A DNA stretch of 64,000 bases from positions 569,528-633,527 of the forward strand of contig JBAOHJ010000002.1 of the NCBI GenBank assembly GCA_037045055.1, written 5' to 3'. Origin of the DNA: Phosphoribacter sp037045055. GTDB taxonomy: Bacteria > Actinomycetota > Actinomycetes > Actinomycetales > Dermatophilaceae. Of this stretch, positions 7,992-16,300 are shown piece after piece (the first letter of the stretch is position 1; each line of letters starts with the position of its first letter). The position numbers were made by a program, and so were the translations under genes. Below the pieces are notes generated by a model. That model had not been told where the DNA came from, did not search any database, and was given only the letters and a program-made list of their open reading frames with translations.

Positions 7992-9039
7992 GTCGTCCCT
8001 CCTGGTCCACCCCGAACGCGTGGGCGAGGTTCTCCCACCCGATCGCATGCAGCACTTGCGCGAGATTCAGCCACGGTGCCCGCAACGGGCCGTCGAAGCC
8101 GAACAGCAGCGCGGGCACGGCGGGTCGGCCCAGCCGCCGCGCGCCGAAGCCCTCGATCATCGCCGGCACGTCGATGCGGGCCTGGTGGATCGCCCACGGC
8201 CCCACCAGCGCGGCGGCCGGGGTCTCGGGTCGGCGCACCCGCACCCGGTAGTCGTTGCCGGCGTCGACGTCCACCAGGGACGCCATCGCGGCGATCACCG
8301 TGGCCGAGTCGGCCATCGACCGCAGCAGGTCCATGGCCTGCGGCACGGCGGCGGCGGCCACCTGCGCATAGGAGCCGAGGATGAACCCGCCGCGCACCCG
8401 TTCGACCACCCCGGCCGGACCGCGCTCGTACTGCAGGCTCGCCCACGCACCATCCGGGTTGGCGACCCGCATCACCGTCGAGGAGGGCATCTCCCGCTGC
8501 GCTCGGTGGGTCAGCTCCGTAACGTTCCACAGGCTGGTGAGCGGCTCGAAGGACCCCCAGGCATCCGGCGGTGCGGCGCCCAACTGCGCGAAGACCCGCT
8601 CCACCGCGTGCCCGATCTGCAGCGCCCCCGAGGCCCGATGGTGCAGGAGGATCTCGAAGTTCACTGCTCCGTATGCCGCGACGGAGCGCTCGTCGGTCAG
8701 CGCGGCGAGCGGGCGACCCTGCAGGGTCTGCGCGTCGGTGACGTCGTCGTAGGAGGCCAGCTGGCGCCCGGCGAGGGCGTCGAACACCACGCCGTCCGCG
8801 GACCGGGTGACCCAGGACGCCCCGTGCCTGGACAGCTCCGCGACCAGGTGCGCCGAGATCGTCGCCTCCGGCGCGGTGCGCAGGATCGGCCGCACACCCT
8901 CGACCTGTGCCACGCGCAGGAACTGCGCGAGGGCAGGCGTGAGCTCGACCCGCGCGCGACTCGACGAGAACACGGCATACCGGCTGGTGATCTCGTCGAT
9001 CGCGGGCAGGTCCGGCACCTTCGGGGCTGGCCCGCTCAT
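7981..9039 (-). CDS. DUF6177 family protein (ESX-associated)
   Basis: 352 aa, soluble, beginning MSGPAPKVPDLPAIDEIT. The overall pattern, including FEILLHHRASGALQIGHAVE and a C-terminal RAPWLNLAQVLHAIGW, fits DUF6177, a family of unknown function that recurs next to WXG100 genes and toxins in Actinobacteria. It lies 5 nt after the WXG100-like gene at 9045-9350 and overlaps the following gene by 11 nt. A scaffold or chaperone role is likely from context but unproven. Confidence 0.8.
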   Translation of the reverse strand: MSGPAPKVPDLPAIDEITSRYAVFSSSRARVELTPALAQFLRVAQVEGVRPILRTAPEATISAHLVAELSRHGASWVTRSADGVVFDALAGRQLASYDDVTDAQTLQGRPLAALTDERSVAAYGAVNFEILLHHRASGALQIGHAVERVFAQLGAAPPDAWGSFEPLTSLWNVTELTHRAQREMPSSTVMRVANPDGAWASLQYERGPAGVVERVRGGFILGSYAQVAAAAVPQAMDLLRSMADSATVIAAMASLVDVDAGNDYRVRVRRPETPAAALVGPWAIHQARIDVPAMIEGFGARRLGRPAVPALLFGFDGPLRAPWLNLAQVLHAIGWENLAHAFGVDQEGRHGG

Positions 9040-9044
9040 ACCGG

Positions 9045-9350
9045 TCAGATGTGGACGGCGGCCGCGGCCTTGGCCAGGGCGTTCTGCGCGACGGAGTCGT
9101 TCTCGCCCATGGCCTGACGGATGGTGTGGATGATCCTGCGGACCTCGCGGCCGGCGTTGTCCCAGTTGTGCTCCAGCGCCTGGTACTTGTCGCTGACCCC
9201 GTCGGCCTCGTACTTGGCCAGGGCCGAGCGCACGTCGGTGTTGCGGCGGTCCAGCAGTGCCTCGAGCTGGCCGGCGACCCGGTTGAAGTTGTCCTGGGCC
9301 GACTGCGAGCTGGCGACGTTGTAGTCGTTGCGGTTCATGTCGTTTTGCAT
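9045..9350 (-). CDS. WXG100/ESAT-6-like protein, second of pair
   Basis: 101 aa, all-helical, no signal peptide. In place of a strict W-x-G turn it has HNWDNAG in the middle, flanked by two amphipathic helices, as in WXG100 hairpins. It follows the other WXG100-like gene by 15 nt, so the two probably form an EsxA/EsxB-like heterodimer secreted by the EccC system. A second ATG at 9338 (MNRNDYN) is a possible start. Confidence 0.82.
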   Translation of the reverse strand: MQNDMNRNDYNVASSQSAQDNFNRVAGQLEALLDRRNTDVRSALAKYEADGVSDKYQALEHNWDNAGREVRRIIHTIRQAMGENDSVAQNALAKAAAAVHI

Positions 9351-9365
9351 CGGTGATCCCCCCGG

Positions 9366-9704
9366 TCAGACGTTCTTGGCCACGGCCGCGTCGAAGTTGG
9401 CGCCCGCCATGCTCGACTGGTACAGGTCCTGCGACTCGTCGGCCGCGGCGACGAACGCGTTGTTCTGCTCCCCGACCGATCGCAGGATGCCGGCCAGTGC
9501 CGAGTTGAGCTGGTTGCTGATCGAGTCGGCCTTGAGCTTGAACGTGTTGAACGCCGCCCGACCCGGGCCGTTGAAGTCCTTCATGATCGGGTCGGCCGCC
9601 GCGACCAGGTCCCGAACCAGGGAGCCCAGGTCACCGTGCTCGGTCTCGGTCTTCTGGCCGTGCTGGATCAGCGCGTCGGCCTCCATCGCGAACTTCATCC
9701 CCAT
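9366..9704 (-). CDS. WXG100/ESAT-6-like protein, first gene of the secreted operon
   Basis: 112 aa, helical hairpin, no signal peptide. The central turn reads DFNGPGRAAF, an F-N-G variant of W-x-G with the typical following F. The C-terminal helix carries YQSSMAGANF, which may supply a Y-x-x-x-D/E-like export signal only in degenerate form. First gene of the leftward operon; divergent from the FHA gene across a 217-bp gap, so effectors and machinery share one promoter region. Confidence 0.85.
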   Translation of the reverse strand: MGMKFAMEADALIQHGQKTETEHGDLGSLVRDLVAAADPIMKDFNGPGRAAFNTFKLKADSISNQLNSALAGILRSVGEQNNAFVAAADESQDLYQSSMAGANFDAAVAKNV

Positions 9705-9921
9705 AGCAGTCCACCCTTCGGTATGGGGGATTCACGACGAGCCCTCCCCCTCGGGCTTGACGACACTGCGCTGGTCGCCGTGACCCGCTTGCCACGACCT
9801 GACCGGTGCACGAGGAACCATAACAAACTCTCGGAGCGTGTGGCGTGGTTGCGCGGCATTGGCCCGTTCTGGACCTCGATCTCGGGCACAGTTAGGTTGA
9901 GGCCGTCATCGAGGGGAGACC
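9705..9921. promoter_or_regulatory. Divergent intergenic region driving ESX effectors (left) and machinery (right)
   Basis: 217-bp gap between divergent operons. An AT-richer island (about 9819-9833, AACCATAACAAACTC) stands out from the GC-rich background and is the best place for the leftward promoter; CACAGTTAGGTTGAGG near 9888-9903 is the best candidate for the rightward one. No exact -35/-10 pair can be assigned. GAGGGGAG just upstream of 9922 is a clear ribosome site for the FHA gene. Confidence 0.5.
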
Positions 9922-10797
9922 ATGGCCACCGCCGCTGCTCCGGCGTTATGCACCGTGTGCGGTGCGCGCCGTGCCGGGTCGCCGTGCGCCCAGTGCGCGA
10001 TGAGGGCCGGCCCCTGGATCGCCACGGGGTGCTCGTGGCGCGAGCGCGTCGCCCCGGCCAGGCCCGCCGAGTCCCTGCTCGGCGCGCTGGTCGACGGCGC
10101 ACTCTGGGTGGCTGCGGCGCTGGTAGGCCTGCTCTGCGGGCGGGCCGCCGGCCTGAACGCGCTCGGGGCGATCGTGCTGGCGGTGGGGGCCGGGCTCGCC
10201 GCCGCGGTGGCCACGGTGTCCGGTCTCACCCGGACCGGGCAGACGCCCGGGCTGGCCCTGGCGAAGGTCCGGGTCCTGGGCGCCGACAGCGGCTACCCGC
10301 CTCGGTGGACCGATCTGCTCCGCCCCACCACCCGGGCGTCCACGACCCGAGGTCCCGACCCGCTGGGTCCACCGCCACGGCTGGCCCGCTCCGGGCCGGC
10401 CGCCACGCCAGTCCGGCCGACGGCTCGGGCGGCCGCGGCCGTCCCGGGGGGGTGGTCGGTGTTGCAGCCGGGGCGTGCGAGTGTCCCGGTGGGCCGGCGC
10501 GCCGTGGTGGGGCGCTCCAGCTCGGTGGGCCTGCTCGAGCCCGGGACCACCCGTGTCGACGTCTACGACCTCACCCGGACGGTGAGCCGCAACCACCTGG
10601 TGCTCGAGCCCGACCCGACCAGCCACACGCTGTGGGTGACCGACCTGGGGTCCACCAACGGCTCGCGGCTGCAGCTCGACGGGCCGCACGCGTCCAGGCC
10701 CCTGCCGCCTCGCCAGCGCATCGCCGTGGCGTCCGGCTCGGTGATCTTCTGTGGCGACCAGCCGATCGTGGTGGTGACCGAAGGGACCGCGCGGTGA
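9922..10797 (+). CDS. FHA-domain membrane protein with N-terminal zinc ribbon
   Basis: 291 aa. Residues ~10-25 hold two cysteine pairs (CTVCG and CAQC), a zinc-ribbon. Residues ~50-120 have two or three hydrophobic segments followed by TPGLALAKVRVL, typical of RDD-type membrane domains. Residues ~190-285 form an FHA phosphothreonine-binding domain with the GRSS, SRNH and DLGSTNGS motifs intact. FHA proteins regulate type VII secretion through Ser/Thr kinase signalling (known for Firmicute EssC and for some ESX loci). First gene of the rightward machinery operon; its stop overlaps the next start by 4 nt. Confidence 0.88.
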   Translation: MATAAAPALCTVCGARRAGSPCAQCAMRAGPWIATGCSWRERVAPARPAESLLGALVDGALWVAAALVGLLCGRAAGLNALGAIVLAVGAGLAAAVATVSGLTRTGQTPGLALAKVRVLGADSGYPPRWTDLLRPTTRASTTRGPDPLGPPPRLARSGPAATPVRPTARAAAAVPGGWSVLQPGRASVPVGRRAVVGRSSSVGLLEPGTTRVDVYDLTRTVSRNHLVLEPDPTSHTLWVTDLGSTNGSRLQLDGPHASRPLPPRQRIAVASGSVIFCGDQPIVVVTEGTAR

Positions 10798-11255
10798 TCG
10801 ATCTCGACCATGCCATCCTCGAGGCCGCGGCCACCCGGCGGCAGCGGCTCATCCGGGCCCTGGCCTTCGGGCCCATCGAGCGGCGCCGCCCGGTGCGCTC
10901 CGACCTCGGCCGGTTCATCGGGTCGGCCATCCTCGCCGCGGTCATCGGCGCCAGCTGCCTGGGCACCTCCTGGGTCGTCGACATGCTCGAGACCGACCGG
11001 CTGGCCAAGGCCAGGGCCGCGTACGACGAGGCCACCAAGGCGGCCCCGATCCCCGACCCGGCCGACCTGGTCGACAAGCGCACCGGCTTTCCCGTGGACC
11101 CGCGGACCGGGTATGTCGTCAGTCCCAAGGGCCGGTGGTTCGATCGGGTGACCGGATGGGAGGTCGACAAGGCGACCGGTCTGCTCATCGAACCGCAGAC
11201 GGGGGTGCTGGTCGACCCGGAGACCGGGCGCGCCGTGCCCAGGAGTGAGGGCTGA
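10794..11255 (+). CDS. Single-pass membrane protein with short TG..VDP repeats
   Basis: 153 aa starting with GTG in a GTGA overlap with the FHA gene. A basic N-terminal segment precedes one transmembrane helix (about residues 41-60). The outer part (about residues 90-150) is built from short repeats of the form T-G-x-x-V-D-P-x-T-G: TGFPVDPRTG, TGWEVDKATG, TGLLIEPQTG, VLVDPETG. No family recognised. It occupies the position where EccE or EccB might be expected but resembles neither; it may be an extracytoplasmic channel subunit (inference). Confidence 0.75.
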   Translation: MIDLDHAILEAAATRRQRLIRALAFGPIERRRPVRSDLGRFIGSAILAAVIGASCLGTSWVVDMLETDRLAKARAAYDEATKAAPIPDPADLVDKRTGFPVDPRTGYVVSPKGRWFDRVTGWEVDKATGLLIEPQTGVLVDPETGRAVPRSEG

Positions 11256-12547
11256 TGGAGTGGACCCGGCTGACCATCCACGGCTCGGTCAAACGCGCGG
11301 ACGTGGTGATCCCCAGCGACCAACCGCTGGGATCGCTGCTGCCGCGGCTGCTGGACCTGCTCGACGAGCCCGCCGACGGCCCGCGCGTCCTGGTCACCGC
11401 GGACGGCCGGGCCCTGGCCGAGGAGTCCAGCCTCGGCGGGTTGGACGTCCCCGACGGCGAACTGCTGCGCCTGGTCCCCACCGACGAGACTCCCCGGCCC
11501 CCGGAGGTGTCGGACCTGTCGCGCGCCGTGACCGACCACCGGGCCTCCCGCACGGACGTCTGGAGTCTGCGGTGGGCGCGACGCTTCGCCGCTCCGGTGC
11601 TCGCCCTGCTGGCGGCTGCGCTGTCCACCGGGCTGGGCCTGAGCCAGCTGTCCGTCGCCGTGGGGGCGGTCGTGCTGGCCGCCGCAACGATCGCCCGTCG
11701 TGGCGACGGGTGGCCCAGCACCGCAGCCCTCGCCCTGGCGCTGGGGCCTGCGGCGGTCCTCGGGTGGACCGCGACCCTCGCCCTCGACTCCACCCCCTGG
11801 ACGCCGCTGTCCGGTGGGTTCGGGGCGTTCGTCGGGGTGGCCCTCGTCGCCGCCCTGGTGCCGGGGATCGCGGGCGGGTCGCGCCCGCTGCTGGCCGGTG
11901 GCCTCGCCGGCGTGCTGGCCGGGCTGCCGCTGGCGCTCGGCCCGGGACGGGTGGCCCCGGTCGGCGACGTCGCGGCCGTCCTGGCCTCGGTGCTCGTCCT
12001 GGTCCTCGGGCTGGTGCCCTCGCTGGCCCTGAGCGCATCGGGGTTGGGCGGTCTGGGCGAGCGCACCGGTGTCGACCGGGCGACGGCCCGGCGGCCGGTC
12101 GCGCGCACCATCGTCGAGGCGTATGCCGCGTGGACGTGGCTCGTCCTGGCCCTGAGCGTCCCGCTGGCCGCCAGTCTGGCGATCCTCGCGCGCACCCCCG
12201 GACCGTTCGCGCCGTGGCTGGTGTTGGCGCTGACGCTGGTGGTGGCCACCCGCACCCGACTGCAGCCGTTGGTGGCCCACGTGGCCGCGGCCGCCGCGGT
12301 CGTGGCGGTGACCGTCGGCAGCGCGGTGACCCGCCCGGGCATGACACCGACCGTCCAGGCCGCCGTGCTGCTGGCCGCGGCGGCGCTGCTGCTGCTCGGC
12401 TGCGCGCGGCCGGCCGCCGAGGCCTTCCGGGCCCGGGCGCGGACCTGGTCCAACACCGTCGAGCTGGTGGCGGTGGTCGCCGTGGTCCCCTGTCTGCTGG
12501 GGCACCTGCGGGTGTTCGGCGACCTGCTGGCGGTGTTCACCAGATGA
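11255..12547 (+). CDS. eccD: Type VII secretion integral membrane protein EccD
   Basis: 430 aa. The first ~80 residues form a YukD/ubiquitin-like domain (R-L-T-I-H-G...V-V-I-P-S-D-Q-P-L-G-S-L-L-P), followed by about ten or eleven hydrophobic segments, the EccD layout. EccD forms the membrane vestibule of the ESX pore. Slightly short compared with ~500-aa mycobacterial EccD. The ATG overlaps the previous stop (TGATG) and its own stop overlaps the next ATG (ATGA). Confidence 0.88.
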   Translation: MEWTRLTIHGSVKRADVVIPSDQPLGSLLPRLLDLLDEPADGPRVLVTADGRALAEESSLGGLDVPDGELLRLVPTDETPRPPEVSDLSRAVTDHRASRTDVWSLRWARRFAAPVLALLAAALSTGLGLSQLSVAVGAVVLAAATIARRGDGWPSTAALALALGPAAVLGWTATLALDSTPWTPLSGGFGAFVGVALVAALVPGIAGGSRPLLAGGLAGVLAGLPLALGPGRVAPVGDVAAVLASVLVLVLGLVPSLALSASGLGGLGERTGVDRATARRPVARTIVEAYAAWTWLVLALSVPLAASLAILARTPGPFAPWLVLALTLVVATRTRLQPLVAHVAAAAAVVAVTVGSAVTRPGMTPTVQAAVLLAAAALLLLGCARPAAEAFRARARTWSNTVELVAVVAVVPCLLGHLRVFGDLLAVFTR

Positions 12548-13362
12548 GCTGGTGGCTCACCCCGGCCCTGGTCGATCGCTTGGTGGCCGCCGACGCGCAG
12601 TTGCGGGCTGCGGTCCCGCTGTCGCGGCGAGTCGCCTTCGTGGAGACGTTTCCCGGGGTCGGCTCGGCGCGCCTGGCGGCCGCCGCCGCGACGCGGTATG
12701 CCGTGCGGCGCCACGCGCCCATCCTGCTCGTGGACGCGGCGGGCGCGTCGCAGCCCGCGGCCGCGGCCAGCGGTGTCGGCGGGCCACCGGCGGCCTCGGG
12801 ACGGGGGGGCGGCGCGCTGGCAGCGGCCGGCCTGGCCCCGGCCGCGGCCGCGGCCGCGCCCTCGCAGCGACGCAGCCACGCCCAGACCCTCGCCGACGCC
12901 CTCGACGGGTTGCCGACCACCGAGCGCGGGGTGGCCTGCCTGGACCTCGCCGCGCTGGCTCAGACGGGCTCCGCACCGCCGAGCACGGCCGACTGGGAGG
13001 CCCACGTCGGCACCGTGGCGCGCTTCCTCGACATCGTCGTCACCGACCTCGGCGCGCGTCGCGTCGCGGACGTGCCCGCCGTCGCGTCCGCCAGTCACGC
13101 GATCTGCGTCGTCACCGCCCCGGGCCGAGGCGCCGTGGAGGCGGCGGTCCACCTGGCCCGGCAGGCGATCGAGGAGCACTGCCCGGCCTTCGTCGCCGTG
13201 GTATCGCCGGGCGGACCGGTCGCGCGGGCGGCGGCGCGGCGCCTCGCCCGCGGGCTCTCGGCGCCGACCCACGTCCTGGTCGGTGCCCGGGCCGCCGTGG
13301 AGCTGGACGAGGTCGCCGCCACCGGCCTGCGGCTCGCCTTGAGTCGCCGGGGGCACCCGTGA
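12544..13362 (+). CDS. MinD/ParA-like ESX-associated protein, degenerate P-loop
   Basis: 272 aa, soluble, coupled by 4-nt overlaps to eccD and eccC. The fold pattern is MinD-like: a first strand ending in ETFPGVGSARLA where the Walker A lysine would be, a strand ILLVDAAG, and later ICVVTAPGRGAVEAAVHL. The P-loop lacks the GKS/T core, so ATP hydrolysis is doubtful. An Ala/Gly/Pro-rich insertion (about residues 55-110) interrupts the domain. MinD-like proteins recur in actinobacterial ESX loci, where they may spatially organise the apparatus (inference). Confidence 0.7.
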   Translation: MSWWLTPALVDRLVAADAQLRAAVPLSRRVAFVETFPGVGSARLAAAAATRYAVRRHAPILLVDAAGASQPAAAASGVGGPPAASGRGGGALAAAGLAPAAAAAAPSQRRSHAQTLADALDGLPTTERGVACLDLAALAQTGSAPPSTADWEAHVGTVARFLDIVVTDLGARRVADVPAVASASHAICVVTAPGRGAVEAAVHLARQAIEEHCPAFVAVVSPGGPVARAAARRLARGLSAPTHVLVGARAAVELDEVAATGLRLALSRRGHP

Positions 13363-16300
13363 CCACCCGCCTCGTGCATCGCCCCGGTCGGGTGACCCGG
13401 CCGATCTCGCGACCCGAGCCGCGCCTGCTCGACGCCCCGCCGCCGGTGGCCGAAGGCGGCGGAGGCGCCCTGCCGACCCAGCTCGTCCTGCCGCTGCTGG
13501 GCGGGCTCACGTCGGTGACGATGATGGTGGTGATGCGCAACGGGCAGAAGATCTTCCTGCTCATCGCCGCCGTGGTCCTGGTGGTGGCCCTGGCGACCGG
13601 CCTGTTCATGGTGCTGTCCTCGCGCGGTCAGCAGCTGCGCCAGCGCGCGCACGCCCGGGACCTGTACCTGGATCATCTGGAGCGACTGCGGGTGGACCTC
13701 GACGCCCAACGCGACGCCGCCCTGGCCCAGGCTCAGGTCCTGCACCCGCCGACCCACCTGTTGCCCACCGTGCTGCGCAGCCCGGCCCGGTTGTGGGAAC
13801 GGCGCGGCGGCGACCCGGACTTCGGTCTGCTGCGGGTGGGGGTGGCCGACCAGCCCTGGCTGGCCCTCACCCTCCCCGGGCCGCAGAGCCCCACCCAGCC
13901 GCACGACCCCGCGTTGCTCGCCCAGACCGAGCTGCTGGTCGCCGAGATGTCCGTCGTGCCCGACCTGCCGGTGGTCGTCGACCTCGACTCGGTGGGCACG
14001 GCGGCCATCGTCGGCCCACGGCAGGACTGCCTGTATGCCGCGCGCACCCTGCTGGCCCACGCCGCCGCCTGGCACTGCCCGGACGACCTGCACATCGCCC
14101 TCGTGGTGCCACCGGCCCACGTCGCGGACTGGGCCGGGGTCGACCAGCTGCCGCACCTGATCGCCGGGCGGCTCGTGGACGGACCCGTCCCGGCGCGCCG
14201 GATCGCCCCGACCCTGCCGGCCCTGGCCCGACTGCTCGGCTCCGAGATCGTCGACCGGCTGCAGGCGGCCACCACCCAACGTCGCGCCGGCGGCGGTCGG
14301 GTGTCCCTGCCGACCCGGCTGCTGGTCGTCGTCGACGGCGAGAGCGGGCTGGCGCCGATCCTGCCGAGCCCCGACCCGGAGCTGACCCTGGCCGACCTCG
14401 GCATCACCGTGCTGCACCTGGTCAGGGACCGGCTCGAGGAGCCCGGTGACGTCGGGGTCCGGCTGACCCTGCGCCCCGACGGTGGCGTCCTGGAAAACCC
14501 GGGCGGCCACGAGCAGTCGGGGCCCCGGTCGGTCGGCGGCATCCGGGTCGACCGCACCGGCCACGACACGTTGGTGGCCCTGGCGCGGCACCTGGCGCCA
14601 CTACGGCTGACCCGGACCGTCCACCAGGTCTCCGACGGGCACACCCTCGGCGACGTCTTCGACCTGCTCGGCTTCGCCTCGGTCGACCGGCTGGTGCCCG
14701 AGCAGCTGTGGCAACCGCGCAGCGCCACCGACTTCCTGCGCGTGCCGCTGGGCTACGACGACCACGGGGTCCCGTTGAGCCTGGACCTCAAGGAGAGCGC
14801 ACAGCTGGGGATGGGTCCGCACGGGATCTGCATCGGCGCCACCGGCTCGGGCAAGTCCGAGCTGCTGCGCACGATCATCCTCGGGCTGGCGCTGCACCAC
14901 CCGCCCGAGGACCTGGCGATGATCCTCGTGGACTACAAGGGCGGAGCCGCGTTCTCGCCGTTCGCCACACTGCCGCACGTCGCCGGCCTCATCGACAACC
15001 TCGCCGACGATGCCCAGCTCACCGAGCGCGCCCGGCAGAGCATCCAGGGCGAGGTCGTGCGGCGTCAGCAGCAGCTCAAGGACGCCGGGCACCTGTCCTC
15101 GATCGGGCACTACCGACGGCTGCGCGCCACCGACCGGCCCGACCTGGCGCCGATGCCGCACCTGTTCGTCGTCATCGACGAGTTCGGCGAACTGCTCACT
15201 GCCGAGCCGGAGTTCACCGACCTGTTCCTGCAGATCGGGCGCATCGGCCGGTCCATCGGGGTGCATCTGCTGCTGTCCAGCCAGCGCATCGAGGCCGGTC
15301 GCCTGCGCGGCCTGGACACCTACCTGTCCTACCGGATCGGGCTGCGCACCTTCTCGGAGGCCGAGTCCCAGGTGGTCCTGGAGACCAAGGACGCCTTCCA
15401 CCTGCCGCCGTTGCCCGGCTACGGCTATCTCAAGGTCGACACGTCGGTGTACCAACGGTTCCGGGCCGGCTACGTGTCCGGGCGGGTGGACCCCGAGCCG
15501 GTCCCGGACGAGCCGCTGGACGACGAGCGGCCCCAACCGCTGCTGCTGCCGACCTACAACACCATCGCCGCGGGGCAGGGCTCCGACGCGGCCGAGGTCA
15601 GCCTGCAGCCGCCGGCGTTCGAGGTCGAGCGCACCCTCGTCGAGGCCACCGTGGAGCGGTTGCGTGTCGCCGGCCGCGACGTCCGGCCGGTGTGGTTGCC
15701 GCCCCTGCCCGAGCGCATGGGCCTGGACCGTGTCGTCGGCGAGCCACGGCATACCGACCTCGGCGCGATCATGGGGCTGGTCGACGACCCCACCCACCAG
15801 GACCAGTCCGCGTGGGTGCTGGACCTGGCCCGCAGCGGTGGCCACGTCGCGGTCATCGGGGCGCCCCAGTCCGGGCGCACCACCGTCCTACGGACCTTGG
15901 CCGTCTCGCTGGCGCTGACCCACCGCCCCGAGCAGGTCAGCATCTACGGCATGGACGCCACCGGGTCGGGCCTGGCCCGGATCGAGGGGTTCCCGCACGT
16001 CGGCGGGGTGGCCACTCGCGCCCACGGCGATCGGATGCGCCGGCTCATCGAGGAGCTCAATGGCATGCTCGCCGAGCGGGAGCGGGCCTTCCAGAGCCTC
16101 GACGTGGACTCCCTGGAGCAGCTGCGACGGCTGCATGCCCAGGGTCGCCTGCCCCGCCTGCCCTCCGCCGACGTCGTCGTGCTCATCGACGGGTTCGGCA
16201 CCCTGCGCTCGGACTTCGAGGAGCTCATGGACCCGCTCGGCGACCTCATCGCCAAGGGCGGCTCCTTCGGCATCCATTTCGTCGTCACCCTCAACCGGTG

